This document shows positions 9,194-18,195 of a DNA stretch of 50,208 nt, in pieces; within the stretch, counting starts at the first letter, position 1; every line of letters starts with the position of its first letter. Below the pieces are notes generated by a model. It searched no databases and had not been told where the DNA came from. It saw nothing but the letters and a program-made list of their open reading frames with translations. This stretch comes from Caballeronia terrestris (GTDB lineage: Bacteria; Pseudomonadota; Gammaproteobacteria; Burkholderiales; Burkholderiaceae), in the NCBI RefSeq assembly GCF_001544515.1, contig NZ_FCOL02000041.1, positions 1 to 50,208 of the forward strand, read 5' to 3'. Both the position numbers and the translations under genes were made by a program.

Positions 9194-11097
9194 CCGATCC
9201 AGCGACCAAACCACGCCTTTATGACGGCCCCGACGCACCGCCCCACGTGCGCGCATCACTGGCTGCGACATGGAGTGATTCTCCCGGCTTCATCGGCGCG
9301 CTCTCGGCGATCAATCACAAGACGATCGCTCGCCGCTTCATGACGACGACGTTCGTGTTTTTCCTCCTCGGCGGCCTGCTCGCGCTCGCGATGCGCACGC
9401 AGCTCGCGCGCCCCGACGCGCGCCTCATCGGCCCCGGTCTTTACAACGAGCTTTTCACGATGCACGGCACGACGATGATGTTCCTCTTCGCCGTGCCGGT
9501 GATGCAGGCGGTCGCGGGCTTCCTGATTCCGCTAATGATCGGCGCGCGCAGCGTCGCGTTTCCGCGCATGAACGCGTACGCGTATTGGGTGTTCCTGTTC
9601 GGCGGCATCCTGCTGTTCGCGTCGCTCGCGGTGAATTCGGCACCTGCGGCCGGCTGGTTCAGCTATGTGCCGCTCGCGAGCGCCGACTACGCGCCGGGCA
9701 AGGGCACCGACATCTGGGCGCAGATGATCACGTTCACCGAACTTTCGGGCCTGCTCGAAGCGATCGTCCTTATCACGACAATCTTCAAGCTGCGCGCGCC
9801 GGGGATGTCGCTCAACCGCATGCCACTCTTCGTCTGGGCGACGCTCGTCACGCAATTCATGGTGATCTTCGCGATGCCGTCGATCATGCTGTGCAGCACC
9901 GCGCTGATCCTCGACCGCCTCGTCGGCACGCACTTCTATAACCCGGCAAAAGGCGGTGACGTCCTGCTCTGGCAGCATCTCTTCTGGTTTTTCGGACACC
10001 CCGAGGTCTACCTGATCTTCATCCCGCCGCTCGGCTTCATCTCATCGATTATTCCGACCTTCGCGCGGCGTCCGGTCTTCGGCTATCCGGCGATGGTGCT
10101 CGCCCTGATCGCAACCGCCTTCCTCGCGTTCGGCTTGTGGGTGCATCACATGTTCGCGACAAACATCCCCGAACTCGGAAAGAGCTTCTTTACGGCGGCG
10201 AGCCTGATGATAGCGATCCCGTCGGCTATGCAGATCTTCTGCTGGATCGGCACCCTTTGGACCGGACGCATCGCGCTCAAGACACCGCTCCTCTTCGTGC
10301 TCGCGTTCTTCTTCATCCTCGTACTGGGCGGCCTGACGGGCCTCATGCTTGGCTCCGTGCCGATCGATCTGCAAGTCCACGATACGTATTTCGTCGTCGC
10401 GCACCTGCATTACGTGCTGATCGGCGGCGCGGTGTTTCCGCTCTTCGGCGCGTTCTATTACTGGTTTCCGAAGTTCACCGGCCGCATGCTCGGCGAGACG
10501 CTCGGACGCTGGAATTTCTGGCTGTTCTTCATCGGCTTTAACGTCGCGTTCTTTCCGATGCATCTGCTCGGCCTGCAAGGCATGCCTCGGCGCGTGTGGA
10601 CCTATCCCCACGGCATGGGATGGGACGGCATGAACCTCGCGGCGACCGTCGGCGCATGGACGATTGCACTCAGCGTGCTGCTTTTTATAGTGAACGTCGT
10701 GGTGAGCTATCGGCGGGGCGCTGGCACGCTCGAATGGAGTGTGCCGTCGCCGCCACCGCCGCACAATTTCGACGCGATACCCGTCGTGCACGGTCGCGAT
10801 CCGTTATGGGAGCCGGGCGCGCAGCCCGCGTTCGTCGCAGGCCTCGCCGCCGATGCGCGCGAGGTGCTCGCGACGACCGTGCTCGATGCGGTGCCCGATC
10901 ATCGGCCGATGTTTCCGTCGCCGTCGATCTGGCCTTTTTTAAGCGCAGTGGCCACCACCGTGCTTTTCATCGCGTCGATCTATACGCCGTGGGCGGTGGT
11001 GTGGGCGTCGGCGCCGGTGGTCGTCGCGATGATCGCGTGGTTTTGGCCGAAGCGTCGCGAGAACGCGCTGGCCGTCGCGCGGGAGAAGCGTCCATGA
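9190..11097 (+). CDS. coxA: Cytochrome c oxidase subunit I
   Basis: The catalytic haem-copper subunit, 635 residues. Visible ligands are the His in FTMHGTTMMFLF (low-spin haem), GHPEVY (CuB His and the cross-linked Tyr of A-type oxidases), the HH pair in WVHHMF (CuB), and HDTYFVVAHLHYVLIGG (both haem His). After about 12 helices, a Pro-rich linker and a long cytoplasmic stretch lead to two more helices near the C-terminus (about 580-625), as in extended caa3 subunit I proteins. The ATG at 9190 overlaps the coxB stop; the open frame continues far upstream but that part is a shadow of coxB. Its stop overlaps the next start. Confidence 0.95.
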   Translation: MTDPATKPRLYDGPDAPPHVRASLAATWSDSPGFIGALSAINHKTIARRFMTTTFVFFLLGGLLALAMRTQLARPDARLIGPGLYNELFTMHGTTMMFLFAVPVMQAVAGFLIPLMIGARSVAFPRMNAYAYWVFLFGGILLFASLAVNSAPAAGWFSYVPLASADYAPGKGTDIWAQMITFTELSGLLEAIVLITTIFKLRAPGMSLNRMPLFVWATLVTQFMVIFAMPSIMLCSTALILDRLVGTHFYNPAKGGDVLLWQHLFWFFGHPEVYLIFIPPLGFISSIIPTFARRPVFGYPAMVLALIATAFLAFGLWVHHMFATNIPELGKSFFTAASLMIAIPSAMQIFCWIGTLWTGRIALKTPLLFVLAFFFILVLGGLTGLMLGSVPIDLQVHDTYFVVAHLHYVLIGGAVFPLFGAFYYWFPKFTGRMLGETLGRWNFWLFFIGFNVAFFPMHLLGLQGMPRRVWTYPHGMGWDGMNLAATVGAWTIALSVLLFIVNVVVSYRRGAGTLEWSVPSPPPPHNFDAIPVVHGRDPLWEPGAQPAFVAGLAADAREVLATTVLDAVPDHRPMFPSPSIWPFLSAVATTVLFIASIYTPWAVVWASAPVVVAMIAWFWPKRRENALAVAREKRP

Positions 11098-11729
11098 CCA
11101 CGCATGTGCGTCACGATGCCGCCTCTGCCGACGACGCTTCGTTCGTTCTCGACGTGCGCGATCTGCCGACCTACGGCTACGGTCATCGCAGCCTGATGTG
11201 GTGGAGCACGATAGGCCTGATGCTGATTGAAGGGACGGTGTTCGCGATCGGCGTGATGACATACTTCTACCTGCGCGGCGTAGCGTCTCAATGGCCGATG
11301 GCCGGGCGGCCGCCGGAATTGCTGTGGGGCACGCTCAACACGATCGTACTGATCGTGAGCCTCGTGCCGAATCAGCTCGCGAAGCGCGCGGCCGAGCGCG
11401 AGGATATCGTGCGCGCGCGCTGGTGGCTCGTCGTGTGCCTGTTATTGGCGCTGGTGTTCCTGGTCGTTCGCGCATTTGAATTCGCCGCGCTCAACGTGAG
11501 TTGGTACACGAATGCGTATGGCTCTGTCGTGTGGCTGCTGCTCGGCTTGCATACCACGCATCTGATCACCGATACCGTCGATACGGCCGTGCTCGCCGTG
11601 CTGCTTTTTACCGGGCCGATGGAAGGCAAGCGTTTTGTGGATGTCAGCGAGAACGCGGTGTACTGGTACTTCGTCGTGTTGAGCTGGCTGCCTATTTATG
11701 CGGTGATTTACGGGGCGCCGCGCTTTTGA
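11094..11729 (+). CDS. coxC: Cytochrome c oxidase subunit III
   Basis: A 211-residue heme-copper oxidase subunit III with about five membrane helices (for example LMWWSTIGLMLIEGTVFAIG, then LLWGTLNTIVLIVSL). The conserved Glu in MLIEGTVFA and the His-rich helix LLGLHTTHLITDTVDT are typical. The family role is to stabilise the catalytic core and help proton uptake. It starts in the ATGA overlap with coxA, preceded by GGAG, so the two are translationally coupled. It ends with WYFVVLSWLPIYAVIY, the usual end of the family. Confidence 0.92.
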   Translation: MTTHVRHDAASADDASFVLDVRDLPTYGYGHRSLMWWSTIGLMLIEGTVFAIGVMTYFYLRGVASQWPMAGRPPELLWGTLNTIVLIVSLVPNQLAKRAAEREDIVRARWWLVVCLLLALVFLVVRAFEFAALNVSWYTNAYGSVVWLLLGLHTTHLITDTVDTAVLAVLLFTGPMEGKRFVDVSENAVYWYFVVLSWLPIYAVIYGAPRF

Positions 11730-11745
11730 ACGTATCGAGATTGAA

Positions 11746-12081
11746 ATGCGAACCTGGCTTGCATTGATCGTCGCGCCTTCGCTCGTTCTCGCGTGCCTCG
11801 GCGTGAACTACGCGCTCGTCTCCACGATGGCAGCGCCATGCTCAGCCGCAAGCGTCGCGCCTCTCAACAGCGTGAGCGTCGCGAGCTTCGCGGTGTGCGT
11901 CGTCGCTTCGATCGCCGCTTGGCTGCGCTGGCGCTCGGCGCGGGCAGGCATTCCCTCCGACAGTTCCGCGCGGCCGGCGCGTGCAGGATTCGTCGCATCG
12001 GTGGCGATTGGCGTCGGCGTGTTGTCTGCGCTGTCGGTTCTCGCGATATCGATACCGCAATGGTTGCTCTCGCCATGCTGA
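11746..12081 (+). CDS. Small membrane protein of the caa3 oxidase cluster
   Basis: A 111-residue protein with three predicted membrane helices (residues about 4-24, 44-62 and 82-104), the first possibly a signal anchor, and small loops. It lies between coxC and the ctaG-like gene in the same operon, and its end overlaps the next gene. I do not recognise a named family. Position and size suggest a small accessory or subunit IV-like oxidase component, but this is inference from context only. Confidence 0.7.
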   Translation: MRTWLALIVAPSLVLACLGVNYALVSTMAAPCSAASVAPLNSVSVASFAVCVVASIAAWLRWRSARAGIPSDSSARPARAGFVASVAIGVGVLSALSVLAISIPQWLLSPC

Positions 12082-12995
12082 TCCCACGAACTTTCGTCGT
12101 CGCCGCACTCGGCTGGGTGGGTGGGGCAGAAGCGCACGGGCTCACCGCCGACGATCGAGCCGCGCTGCACTTCGGCTGGAGCTTCGATCCGTGGGTCGTT
12201 GGCTTGCTCGTGCTGAGCGCTGCGCTGTATGTCGTCGGATACGTGCGGTTGCGAGCGCGCAGCCGTCAGGCGCGCACGGTGCGCGCCGTGCATTGCACTG
12301 CGTTCGCGCTCGGGTGGTTCGCGCTCGTTGCCGCACTCGATTCGCCGCTCGACACGCTCGCTGCCGCGCTCTTTTCCGCACACATGTTGCAGCACGAAGC
12401 GCTGATGTTGATCGCTGCACCCTTGCTCGTGATCGGCCGGCCGCTCTCGGTGTGGATGTGGGCGCTGCCCGTTTCGTTGCGCGTTGGCGTCGGCTGCGCG
12501 GTGAGGTCACGCTGGATTCGCGCGCCCTGGCGAACGATCACGACGCCGCTCGCCGCATGGCTGTTGCACGCGGCGGCGCTATGGGGCTGGCATGCGCCGG
12601 TGTTCTTCGAAGCGGCGCTCGCGCGTCCCGGCATCCACACGTTGCAGCACGCGAGCTTTCTCGTGAGCGCGCTGCTTTTCTGGTGGACGGTGTTCGGCAA
12701 CACACAACGCAGCGAACGGAGCGCGCACGCGATGCTTTCGCTCTTCACGACGATGGTCCATACCGGCGCACTCGGCGCGCTGCTGACGCTGTCGCCGGGG
12801 CTCTGGTATCCGTCGTACATTGAAAGCACGAGCGCGCTCGGCTTCGATCCGCTGCAAGACCAGCAACTAGGCGGGCTCGTGATGTGGGTGCCGGGCGGTC
12901 TCGCTTACCTCATCGGCGGACTCGCGGTCGCGGCGCGCTGGCTCGTCAAGCGCCTTCCGTCGCCAATGCGAGCGCGGGCTGCGCAGGACGGCTGA
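12060..12995 (+). CDS. ctaG: CtaG-like (caa3_CtaG) cytochrome oxidase assembly factor
   Basis: A 311-residue multi-pass membrane protein of the caa3_CtaG family, associated with assembly of the CuB site or maturation of caa3 oxidases. Family features are FSAHMLQHEALMLIAAPLLV near the middle, WGWHAPVFFEAAL, HTLQHASFLVSALLFWW and GGLVMWVPGG. Many helices carry conserved His residues that may bind copper. I chose the ATG at 12060, which gives a signal-like N-terminus ending before AHGLTADD; the ATG at 12075 is equally possible and neither has a strong ribosome-binding site, consistent with coupling to the overlapping upstream gene. Confidence 0.85.
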   Translation: MVALAMLIPRTFVVAALGWVGGAEAHGLTADDRAALHFGWSFDPWVVGLLVLSAALYVVGYVRLRARSRQARTVRAVHCTAFALGWFALVAALDSPLDTLAAALFSAHMLQHEALMLIAAPLLVIGRPLSVWMWALPVSLRVGVGCAVRSRWIRAPWRTITTPLAAWLLHAAALWGWHAPVFFEAALARPGIHTLQHASFLVSALLFWWTVFGNTQRSERSAHAMLSLFTTMVHTGALGALLTLSPGLWYPSYIESTSALGFDPLQDQQLGGLVMWVPGGLAYLIGGLAVAARWLVKRLPSPMRARAAQDG

Positions 12996-12996
12996 T

Positions 12997-14268
12997 ATGA
13001 ATGTCTCGCTCATCGGTCGCATCGCGGTTGGATTTTTCGCTCTTCACGTCGTCGACGTTTCGTCGGCGCCATCGACGTTGATAGAACGCGGTGCCTATCT
13101 TGCGAAAGCCGCCGATTGCGCCGGATGCCACACCGCCCCAAAGAACGGCGCGCCTTACGCGGGCGGCCTGGAAATGAACTCTCCGTTCGGCACGATCGTC
13201 AGCAGCAACATCACACCGGACAAGTTTCACGGCATCGGTGCTTACAGTTACGACGAGTTCGCGCGAGCGCTGCGCGAAGGCGTGTCCCGCGACGGCAAGC
13301 GACTCTATCCGGCGATGCCCTACGTTGCCTTCACGAAGATCACGGACGACGACATGCACGCGCTCTATGTCTACATGATGCAAGGCGTGCCGCCGGTCGC
13401 GAGCACGCCGCCGCCGACGCGCGTGCCGTTTCCGTTCAATCAGCGCTGGGCGCTCGCCGCTTGGGATTGGCTCTTCGCGCCTTCGGGCACGTTCGAGTCG
13501 CGTCCTGATCGTGATACCGCATGGAATCGCGGAGCATATCTCGTGCAGTCGCTCGGACATTGCGGCTCGTGCCACACGCCGCGCGGCGCGGCGTATCAGG
13601 AGCGCGGCTACGACGAATCGTCGAAGGATTACCTGGCCGGCGGCGTCAACGACAACTGGTATGCGTTGAATCTGCGCGGCGATCCTGGCTCGGGCCTCGG
13701 GCGCATGTCGCGCGACGACATCGCATCGTTCCTGAAAAGCGGACATGGCGGCGGCGTGGTTGCGTTCGGCAGCATGGTGCAGACGGTCGAGGACAGCTTG
13801 CAATATCTAAGCGACGACGACCTCCGCGCCATGGCGACATATCTCAAGTCTCTCCCCGCCACAGGCGCGGCCGATGGGCAATTCGAAGCCGACAACACGG
13901 CGCCTGCGCTCAAGACCCGCGCACCCGATATGCCGCCAGCAATCGGCGCGGCGGTCTATGCGTCGTTCTGCGCAGAGTGTCATCGGTCGCGAGGGGAGGG
14001 TGTCGCGAATGCGTTTCCGAAGCTAGCGGGTAATCCTTCCGTCATCAGCGAGGAGACGACATCGCTGATTCGTCTTCTGGTCGAAGGCGGCAACAGCCCG
14101 GCGACGCAGCACGGCCCACTGCGCCAGTCGATGCCCGCGTTTGCGACCACCCTAAACGACCTGCAAATTGCGCAGGTTCTGACCTTTATCCGCGCGTCGT
14201 GGGGCAACGACGCACGGCCGATCACGACAAACGACGTCGCCGCGCTTAGAAGCACGCTGCACAACTAG
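12997..14268 (+). CDS. Three-haem cytochrome c (alcohol/gluconate dehydrogenase subunit type)
   Basis: A 423-residue periplasmic cytochrome with three CXXCH sites: CAGCH (C41-H45), CGSCH (C189-H193) and CAECH (C325-H329). The domain order and motifs such as SNITPDKFHGIGAYS, AMPYVAFTKITDDD and GSMVQTVEDSLQYLSDDDL match cytochrome subunits of membrane-bound alcohol and gluconate 2-dehydrogenases. Residues 1-24 form a signal peptide. Such subunits pass electrons from a flavin or quinoprotein dehydrogenase to quinone or an oxidase. No dehydrogenase gene is adjacent; the start lies one base after the ctaG stop, so here it may feed the caa3 oxidase directly. Confidence 0.9.
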   Translation: MNVSLIGRIAVGFFALHVVDVSSAPSTLIERGAYLAKAADCAGCHTAPKNGAPYAGGLEMNSPFGTIVSSNITPDKFHGIGAYSYDEFARALREGVSRDGKRLYPAMPYVAFTKITDDDMHALYVYMMQGVPPVASTPPPTRVPFPFNQRWALAAWDWLFAPSGTFESRPDRDTAWNRGAYLVQSLGHCGSCHTPRGAAYQERGYDESSKDYLAGGVNDNWYALNLRGDPGSGLGRMSRDDIASFLKSGHGGGVVAFGSMVQTVEDSLQYLSDDDLRAMATYLKSLPATGAADGQFEADNTAPALKTRAPDMPPAIGAAVYASFCAECHRSRGEGVANAFPKLAGNPSVISEETTSLIRLLVEGGNSPATQHGPLRQSMPAFATTLNDLQIAQVLTFIRASWGNDARPITTNDVAALRSTLHN

Positions 14269-14608
14269 ACGTGCTCCGCACCCTGATGAAGCGTGCAATC
14301 CCGCTGCGTCACCTTGAAACCACGCGTTAATGTCTCGACTTCTTCGCGAATCGATTGTTGTCTTGCGATTAGTCGAGGAGGACTCTCGATACTTTCGCCC
14401 TAGATCGCAAGAGACGTGGCTGCACTCTTTCACGACTACGTCTGACGGCTGTTCGAGGGAATCCGTGGGTTTCATATGGGCTTAGCAGAAAGCGAAGAGA
14501 CGCGCTTAGATTCGTCTCGGTCAAGCGAACGTAGCCTGCCGATAACGATTGATTGATGCTCATGCGCCCATGGCACCGTTTCAGTTCGCACCACGAGTAT
14601 AGCGGCGT
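14269..14608. other. Intergenic, no supported gene
   Basis: About 340 bases after the oxidase operon and before convergent minus-strand genes. No strong terminator hairpin with a T run was found. Confidence 0.4.
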
Positions 14609-14791
14609 TTAGTCGGGCGTCGTAAATTGATATTCGAACGCGGCGTCTGACGGCAGCAAGCCGCCTACCATGCCTGCCTTAACCGCAGCATCGACAGCGT
14701 GAGACCAGTTTGAAACTGCGTGAGCATGCTCAATCGCTTGTTTAAGGGTGTCGTATGCTTGCTGCGCTCGAATAGTCGTCGTGCTTCCCAT
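14609..14791 (-). CDS. Small hypothetical protein
   Basis: A 60-residue protein beginning MGSTTTIRAQQAYDTLKQAI and ending AAFEYQF followed by TTPD; predicted mostly helical with no membrane segment. The ATG at 14791 has a weak GGAC-type site; an alternative ATG at 14812 would add seven residues. It follows the DUF2382 gene on the same strand but a strong hairpin separates them. Balanced composition supports coding, but no family is recognised. Confidence 0.45.
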   Translation of the reverse strand: MGSTTTIRAQQAYDTLKQAIEHAHAVSNWSHAVDAAVKAGMVGGLLPSDAAFEYQFTTPD

Positions 14792-14819
14792 CCGCTCGGG
14801 TCCTGCCTGCATAAAACTA

Positions 14820-14839
14820 CGGCGACCGCTCGGTCGCCG
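14820..14839 (-). terminator. Hairpin terminator after the DUF2382 gene
   Basis: A perfect 8-base stem (CGGCGACC with GGTCGCCG) and 4-base loop; on the minus strand it is followed closely by a T-rich tract (TAGTTTTA). It lies 15 bases after the stop of the DUF2382 gene at 14854. Confidence 0.7.
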
Positions 14840-14853
14840 CTAATTAAGTAGCG

Positions 14854-15741
14854 TTACACCGGCTTCTTGCCGAGGGTATCATTCTCAACCAGCCCTTCTC
14901 TTCCTTCGACACGTTCGACTTCAACCTCGGTACCGCGCACAGTGTCTTGAATCGTTTCGGTCCGCTCGCTAGCTTCCTTGCCGACAACGACCTCTTCGAC
15001 CACTCGCGCAGTCTTGGCCACCACGGGCTGTTCGGCGGTCTCCTTAATTTCAACAAAACCCTCCTTCAGGTCTGCCGCAGTCGCCGGCCGGTCAACGGCG
15101 CGACGTTCGATGGTGGCGTGCTCCTCGCGCAAGTTCACTGATTCACTTACTGGTGTTTCGGTCACACGCGAATAGACACGCACGCCCCCGGTCTGTACCT
15201 CGCGTTTGCCAACTTCCAACTCTTCCTTTACAACGTTGAAGCGCTGGCGTTCAGCCGCAATCTCGTCAGCGGAGTACACCGGGGCGGCTGCATCGTAGCC
15301 CGCATACCCGGCACTCTTCCACTGCGTGACCCGCTGATCGATGTCAATCGCTCCGGCGCCGCTCAGTACGGACCGAATGGCATCGACTCGCGATTCATCA
15401 GCCACGTCCACTGCCAGGACTGCGCCGCCCCGGCGCACTGCCTCCCGGTAATGACCCGCATCTTCCGGTCCATCTTCATCGCCAAAGAGATTCTTGAAAA
15501 AATGTTCAATACGCGCCATTGCACCGCCCTCGGTCTCGCCGGGGGAGCGGCCTACCGTTACATCGCGCGGCGTGCCGTTGTCCGTCGTGCCCGCAAATCC
15601 TTGGGCCGGCAGGTCGGCACGAACGTCGTCCCGTGCATGAATATTCAGGTCCGATCGTGCGATACCGTCCGCCTCTAGCCGACCCGCGGCTGCTTGAGCA
15701 TCGTCGTACGAATTGAATACAGCCACCAAGGTCTGAGCCAT
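14854..15741 (-). CDS. DUF2382 (YsnF/AvaK) stress protein with general-stress N-domain
   Basis: A 295-residue soluble protein. The N-terminal about 130 residues (TLVAVFNSYDDAQAAAGRLE then GRSPGETEGG) resemble the heat-induced stress-protein domain often paired with DUF2382. Residues about 165-285 are the DUF2382/YsnF region: RFNVVKEELEVGKREVQTGG, RVYSRVTETPVSESVNLREE, AVDRPATAADL and VVEEVVVGKEASERTETIQD. The biochemical role is unknown; relatives are linked to general stress. A second DUF2382 gene follows upstream on the same strand, and a hairpin terminator closes this one. Confidence 0.85.
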   Translation of the reverse strand: MAQTLVAVFNSYDDAQAAAGRLEADGIARSDLNIHARDDVRADLPAQGFAGTTDNGTPRDVTVGRSPGETEGGAMARIEHFFKNLFGDEDGPEDAGHYREAVRRGGAVLAVDVADESRVDAIRSVLSGAGAIDIDQRVTQWKSAGYAGYDAAAPVYSADEIAAERQRFNVVKEELEVGKREVQTGGVRVYSRVTETPVSESVNLREEHATIERRAVDRPATAADLKEGFVEIKETAEQPVVAKTARVVEEVVVGKEASERTETIQDTVRGTEVEVERVEGREGLVENDTLGKKPV

Positions 15742-15835
15742 CGTAAATCTCCAAGTAGTAAAAGGCGCCGTCGTCGCGAAAGCCGCCTTAAAACGACATC
15801 ACGCAACGGCTGTTCCCGCTGCGAGCAGTAGCACG

Positions 15836-16306
15836 CTAAGGGTTCGGTGAATCGTCCTCAACCCACGCGCCGTTAGGTCCGTCACGCCGCTCAACTACGA
15901 TCGTCTCGACTTTGACGGGCACCTCCCGTACCTCCTCTTTTTCAAGAGTGTGGGTGGTAATGTGCACTTCTTCCTTCAATGTCAACTGCATCGTAAAGAC
16001 GGGAACGTATTCAAAAACAGGCACGATCAAGGTATCGCCTTCCTGACGCGGCCCATACTCTGACTCTACCGGCCGGTTTACGGACACGCGCGTCACGCCG
16101 ACTGTTTTGCTACGAAGCCCTAGCGGGATCGATCGCATTTCATTCGTCACGACCTTTCGGACTCTCACCGCCCCGGTCTCCGTTTCTACCGCGCCGACCC
16201 TTATCTCTTCCTGGATCGCCGAGATAGTGACAGCGGCGGCCGGTGCCGATTCGGACGACAAAGCCCTTTCCTTCTCAGGCTGATCAGAAACGAAATTTAC
16301 ATCCAT
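15836..16306 (-). CDS. Second DUF2382 domain protein
   Basis: A 156-residue protein made almost only of the YsnF-like domain: IQEEIRVGAVETETGAVRVR, then SVNRPVESEYGPRQEGDTLI, VPVFEYVPV, and LTLKEEVHITTHTLEKEEVR. It keeps the paired 'EE-hydrophobic' strands seen in the neighbour at 14854 but lacks the N-terminal domain. The start at 16306 is chosen because GGAG lies seven bases upstream; an in-frame start at 16333 has no such site. It sits between the first DUF2382 gene and a membrane protein on the same strand, probably one stress operon. Confidence 0.8.
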   Translation of the reverse strand: MDVNFVSDQPEKERALSSESAPAAAVTISAIQEEIRVGAVETETGAVRVRKVVTNEMRSIPLGLRSKTVGVTRVSVNRPVESEYGPRQEGDTLIVPVFEYVPVFTMQLTLKEEVHITTHTLEKEEVREVPVKVETIVVERRDGPNGAWVEDDSPNP

Positions 16307-16354
16307 CGTCTTGCTCCAAAAGGACTCGGGCAAATGCGCCCTCTTCCGGCCAAC

Positions 16355-17080
16355 TTATCGGACGGTGCCGCTCGGACGTGTCACGCGTCCTTGCGAGGTG
16401 ACGGTCCCGCCGTTGCGAACCGAGCCCCCGCTTTCTTCGAAAGGGGGTTGATGGCGAAAGCCTGCCCCGCTTGACACGATGGCGATGATCGCACCCACAA
16501 TTAATGCCGCAAAGGAATACCAACTCGCGCGTGCCACGCCTCTCGCTGCCGTATCAGCCGCTTGCCTGGCGTCTTGCTCGGCCTGCGGGGACGAGGCGGC
16601 TGAAGCTGCTGATGCAACGGCTGCTTGCAGTTGTTGCGTTGCGGAGCTCACCAGTGAACCGACGTTATTTCCGATAGCCTGATTAGCGGCGGCGCCGCCG
16701 ACCTGGGCGCTTGTGGCGGCTACGTGTCCGGCGGTGCTCACAGCACTGCCCACCAACGACGTCATTCCGTAGGCGACCAGCAAGACCATGACCGCCCACG
16801 AGAGTAGACCGTGAAGCCATCCGAGCACCGGCGCACAGCGACCGGCGAAGTACGAGCCAATAAATACGGCCACTACGGTGGTAAGAATCACCCAGATGCC
16901 CGACCCGAAACCAAACCCATGCATTGGATTTGGCTGCGAGAGCGGGGAGAGCAACGAGGCTCCGATGGCGGTTCCTAGCACGCTCATGAGCAAATACACG
17001 ATTAGTGAGAGGATGACGCCGGCAATGACCGGTCCCCAAGCGACGCGCGGAAGCCCGTCCTGAGTGGTGAGGAGTCGCAT
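16355..17080 (-). CDS. Hypothetical membrane protein of the stress cluster
   Basis: A 241-residue protein with four likely membrane helices: residues about 14-42 (WGPVIAGVILSLIVYLLMSV), 59-81 (IWVILTTVVAVFIGSYFAG), 87-112 and 188-207. The loop between helices 3 and 4 is Ala/Gln/Ser-rich and probably helical. The C-terminal 35 residues are Gly/Ser/Arg-rich and disordered. Related Burkholderia and rhizobial proteins are carried as uncharacterised or 'PhnA-like' membrane proteins in databases, from memory. It is first in a row with the two DUF2382 genes. Confidence 0.75.
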   Translation of the reverse strand: MRLLTTQDGLPRVAWGPVIAGVILSLIVYLLMSVLGTAIGASLLSPLSQPNPMHGFGFGSGIWVILTTVVAVFIGSYFAGRCAPVLGWLHGLLSWAVMVLLVAYGMTSLVGSAVSTAGHVAATSAQVGGAAANQAIGNNVGSLVSSATQQLQAAVASAASAASSPQAEQDARQAADTAARGVARASWYSFAALIVGAIIAIVSSGAGFRHQPPFEESGGSVRNGGTVTSQGRVTRPSGTVR

Positions 17081-17334
17081 GATAGTGTCCTTAGGGAAAA
17101 ATTGTTCGCACGCGTTCGGTGATACAGGCCCTGATCCCCGCGCATGGGTGTCCGCCTTTATCGCAATGGCCGTGCCAGTAGATCAAAACGTTTTGCGCTC
17201 GAGGTATAAGAACAAACGGCGCGTTCAGGCAGGCCGTGGTTGGTCTTCTTAGTTCATTGCCCCGCCGCCATTTGAATCTGATAGAACGCGACCGGGATAA
17301 GGCGACTCAGTCCGAATTCCCCTCGTCCCCAGCT

Positions 17335-18195
17335 CTAGACTCCCGGCTCAGTCGATGTAGAGAAGTGCGCTCGAGCGGTTTCGGTAAGGCTAACAAACCA
17401 TCCGGCGAGAAAAGCCTGTACGCGTGCGTCAGCCAACGCGTCGTAGGGATGACCTACCTTTCCTATCAAGACCGCCACGCGTTCGCACGCGATCACAAAG
17501 CGAGCGCGCTGCGCTGCGTCCGGTTGCTGGGCGCTGAGCAACTTGATCAGCCGGTTGCGCAGCGTCGCCGGAAAGGCGTACTGCAGCACCATTTTCTGCA
17601 GGTGCAAGTAAAGCGGGGCAAGGGTTCCCGCCGGAAGGCGAGTCGATAGTGGAAAGCAAGCCAGTTCCTCGCCGGCCGCGGCCCCGCAGGCGCCGGCCAT
17701 CAAGCACAGCAAACGTTGCCATTTGCGCGGCAAAAGCCCATCGCAGTCGGTAAGACGTTCTGAGTTTCGGCGCACTTCGCCGAAGTTTTTATTCCCCTTC
17801 GCCTGGTTCGCCCGGGTGCTTAGGACCATCAAGTTCCGGGTCGCATAGCCGCCGTCGTTGTTGATTCTGTCTACGGACCGATCCGTCTCCGTGCGCATCC
17901 CGTGCGTCAACTCCTCAAGCGTCACCGGGCAGTGAGAGACGTCGATCATCCGCAAGAACGTGGGTGTCACCTCACGCTGGACGATCCTGCCCCTTCGAAG
18001 CGCGCTCAAGCGCAGTTGGAGCCACTTGGCTTCGAACCGATCCGCGTGACGCTGCGCATGCGGGAAATGCACGAGGCCGGCACCGTAGCCGCGCAAAACA
18101 TACTCGTCGACCTTATCCAAGGCCGGCTTTCTCCCGTACCTTGCTAGGTCCCAGCCAAGGTCGAAACCGATCTCACCGTCATACTGCTTGATCAT
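17335..18195 (-). CDS. HNH-like nuclease-domain protein
   Basis: A 286-residue protein. Residues about 85-140 (from the start used here) hold an HNH-like core: SHCPVTLEELT with the first Cys, then TDRSVDRINNDGGYATRNLM and VLSTRANQAKGNKNFGEV. The D-R-x-N-x-x-x-G-Y and N-L-M/V-L-S-x-x-A-N-x-x-K signatures are typical of HNH endonuclease folds, although the second Cys pair is not evident. The C-terminal half is unassigned. The start at 18195 has TTGGAG six bases upstream; a start at 18228 has no site. It stands alone. Role could be a phage or defence nuclease; this is inference. Confidence 0.7.
   Translation of the reverse strand: MIKQYDGEIGFDLGWDLARYGRKPALDKVDEYVLRGYGAGLVHFPHAQRHADRFEAKWLQLRLSALRRGRIVQREVTPTFLRMIDVSHCPVTLEELTHGMRTETDRSVDRINNDGGYATRNLMVLSTRANQAKGNKNFGEVRRNSERLTDCDGLLPRKWQRLLCLMAGACGAAAGEELACFPLSTRLPAGTLAPLYLHLQKMVLQYAFPATLRNRLIKLLSAQQPDAAQRARFVIACERVAVLIGKVGHPYDALADARVQAFLAGWFVSLTETARAHFSTSTEPGV

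Noticed and set aside
10042..10791. 249-codon minus-strand frame opposite coxA
   Set aside because: Antisense to a strongly conserved gene; His/Glu/Arg-rich composition is the usual mirror of membrane-protein codons.
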